Shown: piece by piece, positions 48,691 through 61,209 of the stretch
Position numbering within the stretch: the stretch's first letter is position 1
Layout of the letters: each line of letters opens with the position of its first letter
Origin: Lucifuga dentata
Lineage: Eukaryota > Chordata > Actinopteri > Ophidiiformes > Bythitidae
DNA: 64,000 bases
NCBI GenBank assembly: GCA_014773175.1
Contig: VXCM01000143.1
Location: 1 to 64,000 of the forward strand
Direction of reading: 5' to 3'
Notes under the pieces: model-generated
What the model was told of the DNA's origin: nothing
The model's database searches: none
What the model saw: the letters and a program-made list of their open reading frames with translations, nothing else
Program-made: the position numbers and the translations under genes

Positions 48691-48718
48691 ATATATATTA
48701 TATGTACATATTATGTAC

Positions 48719-48760
<42 letters not shown>

Positions 48761-48860
48761 CATATATATATGTATACATATATACATATACTGTATATGT
48801 ATATATACACATATATATGTATATATATACATACATATATATATGTGTGTGTATATATAT
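48691..48860. repeat. compound (TATG)/(TA)/(TG)n repeat
   Basis: About 170 bp of alternating purine-pyrimidine sequence with a pure (TG)n core at 48726-48754. Open frames across it are pure repeat. Confidence 0.93.
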
Positions 48861-49954
48861 TCCAAATACTACTGAATAAATATACGAGTGATTTGCCTCG
48901 CCATGTTTGATGATCAACATAAGTACTGTGAGACTTGCAAGAATATGAAAAGGCAGAGCTGATGTCCCATTTCAGGTGCAAAGATGAAGTGTTTATCTTT
49001 AATGGCATGTCTCGATGTGAAGCAAATTGTTAATAGGGCATGGAAAAAAATACGTGCAATATTTGACTAGTGGAAATGCCACATTTTGATGCTTGCAGTA
49101 TGGCATTTACTGGGGTACTGTATCTGCTCTAGTGAGTACCATCTACATTGTAGTTTAGAACTGCAGTGGAATTGTGCAACAAGTCACTGAAGCAAAATAA
49201 AGACTCAAACCTATAAAAACAGATGAATTCATAAATCTGTTGAATTTAAGCCATGTCTTCTGAGAGTCCACTACCACCTCTCAGCCATATGAACTGTGTT
49301 ACTTTATGTCTGTACAACCATGTCTGAATTGAAACAAATGCAATTTGTGAGAGCCTTTTTTGTAATCAGGCAGTACAGACACTCTGAATAGCCATTATTG
49401 ACAAAGTCCTAAATCCTCAGACAGTCACAGCAATGTGGGTGGAAGTGATCTGAATAAAGCAGCTGATGCTGCAATGGCAGGACAACAGTACATTCACCTC
49501 ACAATAATATGAACAAGGGTGCAAGGGTGCAACTCACAGTAGATGACACATTTATGCTGAAGTCAGAGAGTGGGTGTATCCCCACTGGTGTATTGATTGA
49601 AGGAAGCTGGCAAGGTGCACTAACAGGGAATAAAATTTACTGACAAACCAGAATGTGAATTGTCAGCAATTTCCCTCATTTGCATCCACAGCATTATTCT
49701 ATTGACAACTGTTTTGGCACAGAACCTTTTTTTCACTTGACAACCTGAAAGGTCCTTTGTCGATGAGAGGACTAGTGTGAACTCTACACTAAACTCTGAG
49801 ATTCAGAATAAAGATCATTCATCACCATGAGTAAATCTGGTGTCCAGGTATTAAGTCAATCAGTGTTATTTTATTTTAAATTCTACTCTATTCTGTGCTG
49901 CTGTGATGTGTACAGAAAAATACTGAAGCTTTCTTTTGACATTGTAATAAAATC

Positions 49955-49959
<5 letters not shown>

Positions 49960-50003
<44 letters not shown>
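49960..50003. repeat. (TC)n microsatellite
   Basis: About 21 uninterrupted TC units. Confidence 0.96.
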
Positions 50004-50010
<7 letters not shown>

Positions 50011-50213
50011 AACAATGTCATTTCTGAAATGCAACTGCAATCTTCATGTGCAATCTTCCCATATAGGTTCACCACACACACACACACACACAAAGGTAAA
50101 ATGAGAAACATAGCGACAACTTCTAGTGAATTGTGTTCCAGATGAAGAGGAGTTTTCAGGGGTCAGTCTAAGAGACATTACTTTAGGAAGATATATTTGT
50201 TAGTGAAGGTTAA

Positions 50214-50735
50214 AGGACCATACCGGCTATTGCACGTTTGATCCCAATATATCCACATAACGTAATGTTGTCAGTTCTTCTTTCAAAATCAAATGTTTAC
50301 GTGATACACCCACTTTAAAATTCAATGATTCAGCGTCTTATGAATATACTTATGCTTATAACACTGATGTGCAATTGTAGAAGGCACTGTCATTTTAATT
50401 TGTCTGTAAAAGCCATCTTCTCCCTAGACTATATTTCCTCGTGGACACATAAATTGTCTTCCATGCAGCTCCGTGTTGGATTGGTTAAATAAAGTTACTT
50501 TGACAAAAAAAACTTAATAGCCATTGTTTACTGTGATGGATTATGTATCTTACACGTGTTTCAAGCCTCCACAAGTTGATTATAACAATGTACTGAAATG
50601 AACTAAAATCAATGGCAGTGTGGAACATAGGCAAAAAATCTAAAATTTACAGCTAAAGTAGGATATTTTGGGAAGAGTTGTCAGTAGCATGTATGTGGAT
50701 TGTATATAAACACGCATGAGCACCAGTATGTTCCT
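50214..50735 (+). mobile_element. foldback family copy C, TTAA-bounded
   Basis: TTAA at 50210-50213 and 50736-50739. The left end AGGACCATACCGG and reverse-complemented right end AGGAACATACTGG match. The interior shares CTTTCAAAATCAAATG, GTGATACACCCACTTTAAAA, CGTGGACACATAAATT and CAAGTTGATT with copies A, B and D. About 522 bp, no reading frame. Confidence 0.82.
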
Positions 50736-51262
50736 TTAAGTGTAGTGGCTGAATAACTGAAAAAAATCACATAGACATGGAACATGTTATTACAAATGTG
50801 TTTCACTGATCCTGGTGCGTGAACAAATGATAAGATAGAATGCAGCCAAACAACATCATATAGCACAGATGGCTAAATACTGATTTCACAGTCCTCAGGA
50901 ATGATTAGTTCTCAGTCACACTGTACTATGTCTGGTCCTGCTGGGGATAAAAGACAGCACATGTACCTGATCCCACCTACATATTGACACACATAAATAC
51001 ATGTACAAATGGAAAGCTGTAAATACTTCCAGATGATACATATATACATGAAGAGCAAACCCTTCACCTTGACAGTTGCTTGTATTAGACACACATTTCC
51101 AACTTTCAGCCACTAGTGTTCAACACATTGGTTTCCCCTATGACCCGGTGTATCTACAGAGAAGACATGGCCGGCGGCTAAATATTCATTAGCTATGAAT
51201 CAGATCACTGCTGCACTGGTGGAGCACTAGTGTGTTGATATGTCAGAGTGTACGTGGGGGAT

Positions 51263-51263
<1 letters not shown>

Positions 51264-51307
<44 letters not shown>
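51264..51307. repeat. (GT)n microsatellite
   Basis: About 22 GT units. Confidence 0.96.
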
Positions 51308-51308
<1 letters not shown>

Positions 51309-52282
51309 TACCCCTCTACCTTCCACTCCTGAGAGTGCAACAGTGTTGTGTACTGTGTGACCAAGTGGTGGTGTTCATTTTGCATCAGCTAACAGGATAG
51401 ATCCCCATCCTTCTCAGACAGACAGCAGGCTAATGGCTCTGGCTTTTTTCCAATGGCCAGAGAGAGAAGGGGAAGATATAGNGAGAGAGAGAAAGAGAGA
51501 GAAGAGTGACATGAATTTGAAGCAGAAAACTATGTAAGAACTCATTTTCCATGTTGCTGTCACAGCCATGTTATCCAGACTCTAATCAAATATGGCAGTT
51601 TGAAAACAATCATTCATTTAAATGATGTAAAGTGTTTGAATCATGTGCTATGGCGGATATTTGCTTCTTTGTGCAAACGCTCCCGTTGTGCATGATGAGT
51701 GCCTGATGGGGATACCCTGAGTTACGTGCTTTGTTTGGGCAATTTTGTCACTAGCATGCCATTAAGCAGGCTCACAGAAGAGCTATACTGTGCTCAGCTA
51801 AGGAGAATGGGCAGTTAAGTGTTTCGCTTACTCATTGCGAGGCAAGGGAAATGAGCAATGAGGACAGGTGGGACTATTTAAGTGACAGTAATAGTTTCAG
51901 GAAGAACTCAAATTATTGCTCAGGAGTCGTCTGCTTGGCAAGGAGGCAGCCATACTTGAGTTGGTACATGAACACAAAAACTATGACGGCTGTTCTTTAT
52001 GTATTCGGAAGATCAGATGCTGATCTCTTGAAAAGCAGTGCAATCACTCAAGCATTCGCATTTCTTCTCATCGTTCATCACAGCTTGCCGTGAATGCCAC
52101 CAACCTTTACATTTCTGTCGCTGATCTGTCTTGCCTACCTATCAGGAACTAACCATCCATCATGCTGCATAAAGTACTGCTTGTGCATCTTTGACCCCAA
52201 ATAAAGAAAGTCAATTTGAATTTGGGAAGATTCTTCAGCATTTTATCATCCAGTAGGCCTGCAACCCCCTCCACATGCATGA

Positions 52283-52316
<34 letters not shown>

Positions 52317-52370
52317 TGCTCTCTTATCTTCATTTCCCACACCTCAGAAGTAATCTGGTCCAGGTGCCAA

Positions 52371-52503
52371 TCAAGAGACCCGGCTTTATTAGAGGTTTCC
52401 GCTCCCTCTATAACAACATACACACTGGGAGAGTGTNTCAAGAGACCCGGCTTTATTAGAGGTTTCCGCTCCCTCTATAACAACATACACACTGGGAGAG
52501 TGT
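52371..52503. repeat. 66-bp exact duplication around a single N
   Basis: 52371-52436 and 52438-52503 are identical unique sequence separated by one N, so probably one locus shown twice. Confidence 0.92.
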
Positions 52504-53441
52504 ATTTTTGTAATCAGGCAACTGCTTCACCGCTGCAGGGACTCTCAGTGCATGACCTCTATAACCAGGGAGAAATAAAAGTCCATTTCAGATCAGCTGT
52601 TACATAAATAAGATGTCTCTTAAGAACAGATTCTCTAGCTGGGAAAGAAAAGAAACGGCGAGATGGGTATTATTTCAATAGGCCAAAAACATAATGCTGT
52701 AAAAGCTGTTTAGACAGACAGATGCAGCTTTTATCAATTTACAAGGTGAAGATGTTAATGCAAGGCAGTAGAAGCCTCTCTGTGGGCCACCACTTAATAG
52801 GTACCCTTGCCTTATTTCCCCGTCTATCAAATGGTGCCCTTGTGAACCAGTTTACTAGGATTAGCAGGGCCCTTGACTAGAGTCATTCTCTCCAGAACCC
52901 CATGGGTGAACTTCAACTTGAATCGGTCTTGAGATGCAGCTCACCTTCAGGCTTTACCAGGGATTATTAGCGTCCACTGAATTTGTGCCCTTTTCAAAAG
53001 CCAGCAGGATGCTGTCAGATGAGCTAAACTAGACAGCAGGAAACCCTTTTGGATGTTTCAAATGACTAGTTAAGGACCTCAAGCCTGTGGAGAGAATAGC
53101 AACGGACAACGAAACAAATGAGTAATTTTCAATTCCAGTCAGAGTTTTGTTGTTGTTGTTGTCTTCTCTTACCATCTTCCCTCACTCTTATCCCTTTTTT
53201 CCTTGAAGTGGATTCATTCTTTTCAGATGTTAAAATTAGAATCGGAGCATTATTGATCAGCGATGTGCAGGAGCATGTCAGGTAGATTAAATCACCTGGC
53301 CTCTGTTTACTGTCTTTCAGCATCCATTTAAGATTGAGAGAAACATGTATTACCCCCCCCCCCCCCNCCCCCCCCCCCCTTATGTAAAGGTCCAGCTCCA
53401 GCTGTAAAAAGTCGTTCGGGTGACATTAGTCCTGTATCCAA

Positions 53442-53550
53442 ACAGTTCTCAAACCTGGTCCTTGAGTACCACAGCACTGCAAGCATGGATAGAGCAGGAA
53501 GAGATGAAAATATGCAATGCTGCGGTCGGTGGTAGGTATGTGTTCTATAA
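53442..53550. mobile_element. possible hAT-like terminus, related to 27984
   Basis: It reads AACAGTTCTCAAACCTGGTC then CTTGAGTACCACAGCACTGC, collinear with the first 45 bp at 27984. The far end was not found. Confidence 0.45.
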
Positions 53551-54470
53551 TCAAAAGTCTGTGGATTATTTTTTTCATTATATAGTTTGACAGCTGAAAA
53601 GAAAACAGAAAAATGTGGCATTTATTGTTAGATAGGACACACGCAACATTCTCTGGATGTACAACAGTTTTTTAAAGCTCTTTTTGGCCATAATAATTCT
53701 GATCCTTGTTCCTTGAAGAGTTGTACTTATACACATACAGCAAATATGCTGTTTGCTCTCTTACATTGTAAGATTGAAGGCTTTTTAAATTCAAAGTTTA
53801 CAAATATTGTCAGGGTAAACAAACCTGTTCAGCTTTGGAGCTCATGTAAAATTCATACTCATGTTTAAAACACGAGCCAAGCAGTAGCGGAGCATCAGTC
53901 AACTCATAAGAGGACAGCATGTTGTAATTATATTAGAGCTTTAAAAATACTGAAAAGCCAGTTTATACATTCTTAGCAGGGACAGGTAAGGAAATACACA
54001 CACTTCATGCAAAAAGAAAGCTATGAGATTCCTACAAGATAAGTCATGTCTTGATATGACTCCAGTTATCTGGGGAAAGGGGAAATGTCAAAAGCTGATT
54101 CAAAAGCTCTTACATTTACACAGCTATCATACAATGTTCAACATTTTGCCTTCATCTGGTATCTTAGATATCACTTTTTCAATCCATGGTGAGCTGAAGC
54201 CATGTTGAGATATATGTCTTCCTCACAAGGTGTAACTGGCAATTAAGCACCATCAGCCTCTACAAAATCTAAACGTAGCTCTCAATTTACAGTGTCCACA
54301 CTACTCTTGGAATCCAGGAGGTTAGGAAGTTTCATTAATTTTATGTGCATCATATTTTAATGGTTGTAAATTATGTATTCCAGTGGTTCTCAAACATTTT
54401 GAACCAAGTACCACTTGTTAACAAACCAAAAAATTTTAACTAACACCTCACCAACAAGCCACCAACTTAA

Positions 54471-54693
54471 ACGATATACCAGCGATCGTGCATGTTTGAG
54501 CCCAATAGACAATCTGCATACACATTATGGTAAAGACAACCATTTCCCAAAGTATACTACTTCAGCTGTAAATTTCAGGATTTTTTTCCTACCGTGCAGA
54601 CTGCCACTGGCTTCAGTTCATTCCAGTATGCTGTTAAAATCAGCTTGTAGAGATCTGAAACATATCCATTACAGCAAACACAAGGTCTATTAG

Positions 54694-54739
<46 letters not shown>

Positions 54740-55065
54740 GTTTGTCGAAGAAACTTTATTTAACCGATTCAGCATGGAGCATGCACCAAAGACAATGTAT
54801 GTCCCTGCCAGGAAATATAGTCCCAGGGAAAGACAGCTTTTACTGAGAAATTAAAATAACAATTCCTTCTACAATAGTACATAAGCATTAGAAGGTGAAA
54901 CATTGATTTTTAAGGTGGGTGTACCACCTAAACATTTGATTTTGAAAGATCGAGGGATTTGAAAAAAATAACATGAAAACTAACGTACGGTTTTATGTTT
55001 TGGAAATTGGTTGTCAGTAATGTAATATGCGGGCTGTATATATTGCATGATTGCCAGTATGGAAG
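54471..55065 (-). mobile_element. foldback family copy D, reverse orientation
   Basis: TTAA precedes the left end (54467-54470). Left-end text GTGCATGTTTGAGCCCAATA and ACAACCATTTCCCAAAG matches copies A-C, and the right end reverse-complements to CCATACTGGCAATCATGCA. Internal blocks appear in reverse order relative to copy B. A (TTA)15 run at 54695-54739 interrupts the interior. No TTAA is seen on the right, so that border has decayed. Confidence 0.72.
54695..54739. repeat. (TTA)15 microsatellite
   Basis: 45 bp of uninterrupted TTA inside foldback copy D. Confidence 0.95.
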
Positions 55066-55386
55066 AACCACAGAAAAACCACATCTACTGTACTGAAATT
55101 AAGTATGACTGAAAAACATTTACTGACACCCGTGTAGAATGGAAGTATATGGTGTGCACACAGGATGAGCTGGACTATTTTCAAAAAAAAAAAAAAANAA
55201 AAAAAAAAATATATATATATATAAAAAATAACATATATATTTGTTTTTTATATATATATGTATATATTTAATTAAAAGAGAATAATAATTAAATTAAAGA
55301 CTCATCTAGTGTACAGTACCCCCAATGAGCACTTCACATACCACCAGTGGCACACCTATCACAGTTTGAGACCCACTGACATATTC

Positions 55387-58300
55387 TATTGTGTTATATT
55401 CCATTTTGGTTCACTCTCCCCCACATGCCCCTTAATTGTGGCAGACAAATAACAGAAATAATAAATAGCTAATCAGTCTCTCCTCTCAACCAGATCCGGC
55501 ATCAGAAGGAAGACAGCAGCCTTCATTCATTGCTGTCACATTACTGAGCAGCACGAACCACCAATGAAAACACATTACAGGACAACTTACAGCAGCTGAC
55601 TCCAGTCACATGTCTATCAGTCCACTTAAGCCTTAAATATCTCAGTCCATCTTCATTTGTGGCTTATTTTTTCCTTTTTTTCTTATCTCTCTCTAACACA
55701 GATGCGCACTCTCTCCCAGAGTCACCCTGCAGATTAAACAACAAAAGCAGGAACAGCGGCTGTGTAACATGCCAGCTTTGATCACCAAAATCAGTGGAAA
55801 GATGCCTGCCAACAGTGCCACTGATTTTTGCTGTGGCTCTGAGGTGCATTAAGCTGGGGTGTGGTCCCAGGTCACAGCTCAGTGCCTCTGTCTGAAGACT
55901 AAACTGAGAAGTCTGATGCCAGCTGGCCTGCCTGGAGCTTTTTACCCAGATATTCCATCAAAGTGCATTGCAGTAATGAGACAGGGTTAACGCCAAGCCA
56001 AGCCACAGGTGCCTCTTTATTACTGGACGGGTTGATTAGAAAGTGTTGTCAAAAATTAGATGTCTGGCTCACGGCCACAGCCTCTGAATATGGTCAGCAG
56101 CTCTTCTTTTTGTTATTTGGAAGAAGTGGTGTTGTCCTCGATCAACAGCACATTTTATCATATTCCAGCAATCTGAAGTATTTCATTCATCTCTCAGCAA
56201 CAACTTAACATCTCTTCCAACTCTTTGCTGTGCATGGGACAGTGATTACTCCAGAGAGGCTACAGATTAATCAGTCTGCAGAGGGAACATTGATCTTCAG
56301 TTCAACCCATCTGATATTGGCTTGTGCTCGATAGAGGGGGAGTCTTCTAGCAGGGAAATCAGTTCCATAAGTCAGGAGTTCCCATTTGGGAAACAGATTA
56401 TAATTGAAATGGTCGTGTTAAAGGAATGATCTGTTGTCCTTGATTGAATATGACACACATTTGAGTGTAACCTCATTATCAACAGATTTTCATTAACTTT
56501 CTTAGGGAATAAAGTACTTTAGATACTTGGATAATGGAACTTCTTAGCTGAAACTATTTCAAATACTGAATAAATGAAAATTTACAGTAGGGAACGAAAA
56601 ATAAATGTAAATCTTTCACAGTTAGAACAGAAGTTCTGAATCTAAATACTTCTCAGGAACATGATATGTTATTTCCTTCCTTTTATTTCTTTCCTGTCTT
56701 TTATGTCTTTCATGAGCATCATGCAACTAGACAGTGATATATTGCACAAAAAATCAGTCCCATTGTGACTCAGGAAAATTTATGCAGAAGTAACAGCTGA
56801 ATATGACAAATTATTTTGTTGACTGATCTCCTGTTTGACCTCAGAAAATCTTGTTGATTACACTGATGATTGACTGTATTGGAATGAACAGCACAGGATG
56901 CTGTGTGTGTGTGCATTCTGCAGCATACAGGCAGATGAATATTGATGAATAGTGCACTCTACCAAACCCCTAAAATGAAGTATGCAGAATAGGAATGAGG
57001 CCCATTCTGTGGCTGATTTGCTGACTGACAACTTCAGGTTTTATCATGTGCGGTGACACTGAATACTCGACTGTGTGACAATGTCAGTTGTCATGCAGAA
57101 ACAATAGAATCGATTCAATTCTACACTGGATGTAGGATGAACAGTGGCTGGAGACACATATGCCCATCTATAAATACCTAAAACATGAGAATGGTAATAG
57201 CTGCATTTGCATATTGATGAGAAACAAATACAAAACCATTTTTGGGGGTCATGTTTCTATATGTGCATGAGAGTGGGCACGTGTATTAGCTCAGTTATGT
57301 ATACTGTTGTTAAGAGTCTGCTTATTGCTGAGCTCTTAGGAGAAATGTGGATGGGAAAAAAAACACATCCTTGAAAAAATCCTGTTTGTTTCCTGTCAGG
57401 TGAGTTATTAATCATCCTTATCTTGGATTTAAGCCTCATGACAACAACGATTCCCCATGATCAACAGGCAAATATATCAAATCCTCAACTTGTATCAAAA
57501 TGTGTGCAAATCAGTAAGTGTAAACATATGGGTGAATGTTTTGAATGGTATAAAGTCTCACACACGTTGTAGAAGGATGGAATTGGCGGAGTAAGAACAC
57601 AATAAAGCAGGTTTTTATGTTTGGTCCTACAGGGACCAGTTTTGGGTTCCTGTAAGGAATAAGGCTTCATTGTTTTTCCTGATTCACAGCCCTGTTGCAT
57701 ATCTTGGGGGGGGNGGGTGGGGGGGGGATGAGAAAGGCTCTTCTTGCTGGAGCTTCACATGAGCTGCCCTGCTGAAGGGCTCTGATGTGACTGACACCGC
57801 TCTCCTCTTTGTCTTCACCACTCCAATTAGCTCAGAGACAGGCGCATGTGTGGAAGCGAGACAATCAATTACTGCCCTTCTCTTCTCTCCTGTCCTCTCT
57901 GTCTTTATCACACTCTGTCCCTTGCACTTTTCTTTCTATTACTCTTAATTTCTCTTCTTTTCTTCCACTAAACCATTTCTGCATTCACACCTTGTCTGCT
58001 TCTCATTCTCCTCTTCATAATCTCTCTGTCCTCTCTTTTCTTTCTGCAGCATGCATACAGTCAGGGTGAGGACAAGCGAGGGATCATGTCATTCAGACAG
58101 GGATGAGAGGGGAGACTCTGAAGGAGTCACCATGCAGAATCCCTGCCAGGCATAACACTGATGTGACTCCACTATTAGAGGTAGCAGCAAACCATGACAA
58201 ATACACATAAAGCCAATATTCCCTGCACATCCTTCTGTGGCATCTCGCTGACCACCATGTTTTACCATTACAGAGGGAAACTGCACATTTCTTTGTCCAT

Positions 58301-59699
58301 TTATTTGACAGACACCAGAGTCAGATATATCTGGGAAATCAATAGGCTTTTTCATAGAACCTTGATTTATTTAAAGCACTGATGTCACTGCAGGTTTCAG
58401 GGTGGGTCTTCTCCTCTCGCTTTGGAATGGTGAAAGTTTGCCACCTACTGGTAATGTGCACTACCTTCTCTATCAAATCAGATGTTTGTTTTTTTTTTGT
58501 TTTGTTTTGTTTTTTAAATTATTATTTTATTCAAACAGCATCATCCTGTTAAGGCCAAAAGATAGATCTTCAGGTTTGAGTGACAGGATCAACTAAAAGT
58601 GTCTACATTGTTCAAATATTCATTTCCTTTTTCAATTTGAAATAGCTTCAGGAAGAAATATATTTGAACATTTCATACTTGCCATTCACATCAGGTTATT
58701 CAAATACATCTAACAACTGTCCAAAGTTTCCATTGCCAGCAAAGTGAATCCTTAAAATTTCTCAACAATTAAGTCACACAAGTATGTATATCCGTCAGAA
58801 AGCTACTGCATGTTGTTGAACAAACAACATAAGGCACAGGATGCCTAATGATTCATGAAAAATATATAATTCACATTCCATTCACCATATGCTTAAACTG
58901 CTCCTTCAGCCAATTCTAATATTATCCATCCATCAAACAAAAGTGAGGCTGTGCCATTTGGGGAACAACATGTGCACATTTGGCCAACCAGAAAGTTTTG
59001 ATGCCAAGTATTGTGCCAAAAAAGAGCAACTTCTGAAAACTAAATTTAAGACTTAAAGATCAAGTGTGGTCTATTCTCAGCCTGTAAATATAAGATATGA
59101 AGGTACATTTGATAATAATTTAGTAATTGAGGAAATAATTTTAAATCAATTAGTAATTCAGGTTAAATCATATGATTTAAGAACCTACACGTCCTATAAG
59201 AAAGTGTTTATGCTATAAAACAAGACTTTACTTGTAATCTTGTGTATGTTAATTATGCTACAACATGAATTTGTACATTAAGCTGTACATGAAGTTAGTA
59301 TTAATGAGTGCAACACGTATTGTACAGTTTTTTGTTTTTTTTTTGGTTTTTTTTTGACAAAAACTGATGAAACATTTCAACAGCACCTGCAAACTGGTCT
59401 GAGTAACATAACTCAACCAAAAGAGGAAACAAATTGGGTGAGTATCTTACATTTATAATCTCATTAGAATTGATTGCATAATTAAGAACATTAAATTTTC
59501 ACTTTGATAAAATGGAGCCCTTTTCAAACTCAGACTTATCTAAGACTTAGGCTGATCTGCCATTACCAATGCTCAGGTGTCCTTGAGGGTCTTTTTCCTC
59601 ATGTTCTAAGATAACAAATGGGCTCCAATCATACTTCATTATTCACAGAATTGCCATTAAATAAGTACATGTAAGTACTCTTCTTCTCAAGATTCATTT
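55387..59699. other. non-coding stretch
   Basis: No gene recognised. It holds poly-G with N at 57714, a CT-rich segment at 57870-58050 and T/G homopolymers near 58490-58520 and 59331-59357. Confidence 0.5.
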
Positions 59700-61092
59700 T
59701 TCTACAGAATCAAATATGCAAAGAGAATTGCACACAAGGTTACTGAAAAAAACAGCATGATTTTCCTTTTCCAATGTGTCATGGCACCTTTTAATTATTA
59801 AAGTTAGACATAACCTTCCAACTTTATCATTGTAACAGTATATGTTGAACTTCATGACATTATTAGAATATCAGGCAGTCATATCAGCATTGCCAACAGC
59901 AGCAGCAGAGGAAGCAGCATTTCTGTCAGCAGCTGATAGAGAAAGAGCGTAACTGCTCTGTGAAGAAGAGGGGGAATCAGGCAAGATACCCCACGGCAAC
60001 TGAGGAAGCATGGCATACACAATGTGGGAGGGGAGAAATAAGCATGAAAGCCACTGGGCTGTAGTGGAAAGGAAGAGGATCACACCCATAAATGTGATCA
60101 CAGGAAAAAGAGGTGAATTACACAAAAAGAAGACCAGGAGCAGAGGAAAGGCATAATAAACCTTGTAGTAAAAGGAGGAGGAGGAGGAGGAGGAGGAGAA
60201 GGAAAAGAGGCAGCATGGAAAGGTAACAGGACCAGATCAGAGCCTTCAGACTCTTCATTCTAGTTAACACCACACCTAGAATTTATCAGAAATTCTAGAC
60301 TTTAACATGATTCTAGAGTTGAACACGTGGGATCTATCAATAACCAATGTAACTCTGGCCTCTCTCAATCTGAACACATTCCTGCTCTTCAGGGTAAATT
60401 AGGCTAGCGTGTTTGTATGCTAGTGTGCACTCAACACTCACACACTTCCCCGTGTGTTTGAAGCAGGATAAGCAGCCAAAAAAGTAACACCATGGCCAAA
60501 AGCATGCAAGCGGTGTGGGAAACACTTTTTTAAAAAATGAAAAGAAAGAAAATAAATACATCTTGGGATAAAAAAAAATCTTAATACATTATCTTAAAAT
60601 TTTCCTTTTCTTGTGTTGTGTTTCATATATATATATTCTAAACACACATCTTTGTACATTTTGGTATAAGTTCTCTTTCTTGCAGGGAGTTCAGGGAAAA
60701 AGGGATTTGGGTGTTAGAATGGAAGAAGGGCGGGGTTTGGGGCAATCCCATTTCCCTGATTGCCTTGTGCAGATGGAGGGGGGAGCGGCATCCAAAAGAC
60801 GCCTCCTCCCTCCAAGCCTTTCTGCTCACGCCCAGTCTCTCATTCTCTGTGGCAACCATGGGTGACGGTGATGGAGGAAGGGGCTCAGCAGTGAGAGGAC
60901 AAGCTTATAGGACGTCCAGAAAGTCCAGGACACAAAAAGTGTGAACAGACTAATAGTCAGTACTTTCTCTTTGGGACCAGAGCCAAAAGCCTTGGCATGG
61001 GATTCCACTATCTCTTATCTGGGAAAAGAATTGAGGTCTTGGATTAGAAAATGGACAGATATAGAAGATGATTCACATATTAACACTTAAAG
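59700..61092 (-). other. probable arhgef12-like 3' UTR and downstream flank
   Basis: The sequence after the stop codon has no AATAAA on the minus strand in the first 1.2 kb that I could find. The first variant signal is ATTAAA at 59795-59790, so a 3' UTR of about 1.3 kb is possible but unproven. The stretch holds a (GGA)n run at 60174-60200 and a GC box (GGGCGGGG) near 60729 on the plus strand. No coding exon is recognised. Confidence 0.35.
60174..60200. repeat. (GGA)n microsatellite
   Basis: About 8-9 GGA units. Confidence 0.92.
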
Positions 61093-61209
61093 TCAGTGAT
61101 TAATACATTGAAACTGAGGATGAATTGAACTACCTTTATTTTCATCCATGTCTACGACTGACCTCTCTGGCCTTTGGCGTATTAGATTATTATACTTTGT
61201 TTCAATGTC
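61093..61209 (-). CDS. arhgef12: arhgef12-like terminal exon with stop codon
   Basis: 117 nt, 38 codons plus TGA at 61095-61093, phase 0 in, acceptor CTTGCAG after a pyrimidine-rich tract. It encodes DIETKYNNLIRQRPERSVVD and a short polar tail, continuing the helix started by NLNYLK. The last 13 residues (GSSIHPQFQCINH) are not recognisable in human LARG and may be lineage-specific. Confidence 0.88.
   Translation of the reverse strand, partial: DIETKYNNLIRQRPERSVVDMDENKGSSIHPQFQCINH

Larger units (their letters stand above)
48397..50209. other. non-coding stretch with microsatellites
   Basis: No gene recognised. It holds a compound (TA)/(TG) repeat at 48691-48860, (TC)n at 49960-50003 and (CA)n at 50073-50092. 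Confidence 0.55.
50740..53441. other. non-coding stretch
   Basis: No gene recognised. It holds (GT)n at 51264-51307, a GA-rich tract with N at 51482, (AC)n-(AG)n at 52286-52316, the duplicated segment at 52371-52503, (GTT)n near 53146-53161 and poly-C with N at 53367. Confidence 0.55.
54381..55378. mobile_element. hAT-like element interrupted by foldback copy D
   Basis: The left end CAGTGGTTCTCAAAC and reverse-complemented right end CAGTGGGTCTCAAAC match with one difference. The flanks ATGTATTC (54373-54380) and ACATATTC (55379-55386) agree in 6 of 8 bases. Both differences are transitions explained by CpG decay of an original ACGTATTC. There is no transposase frame. Foldback copy D (54471-about 55065) lies inside. 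Confidence 0.7.

Noticed and set aside
48637..49008. 123-residue minus-strand open frame
   Set aside because: Most of it is translation of a TA/TG/CA repeat (HTHTHT, YIYIYI); no homology or splice context.
60711..60944. GC box and 77-residue plus-strand frame as a separate gene
   Set aside because: No splice sites, domain or homology; a single GC box is weak evidence.
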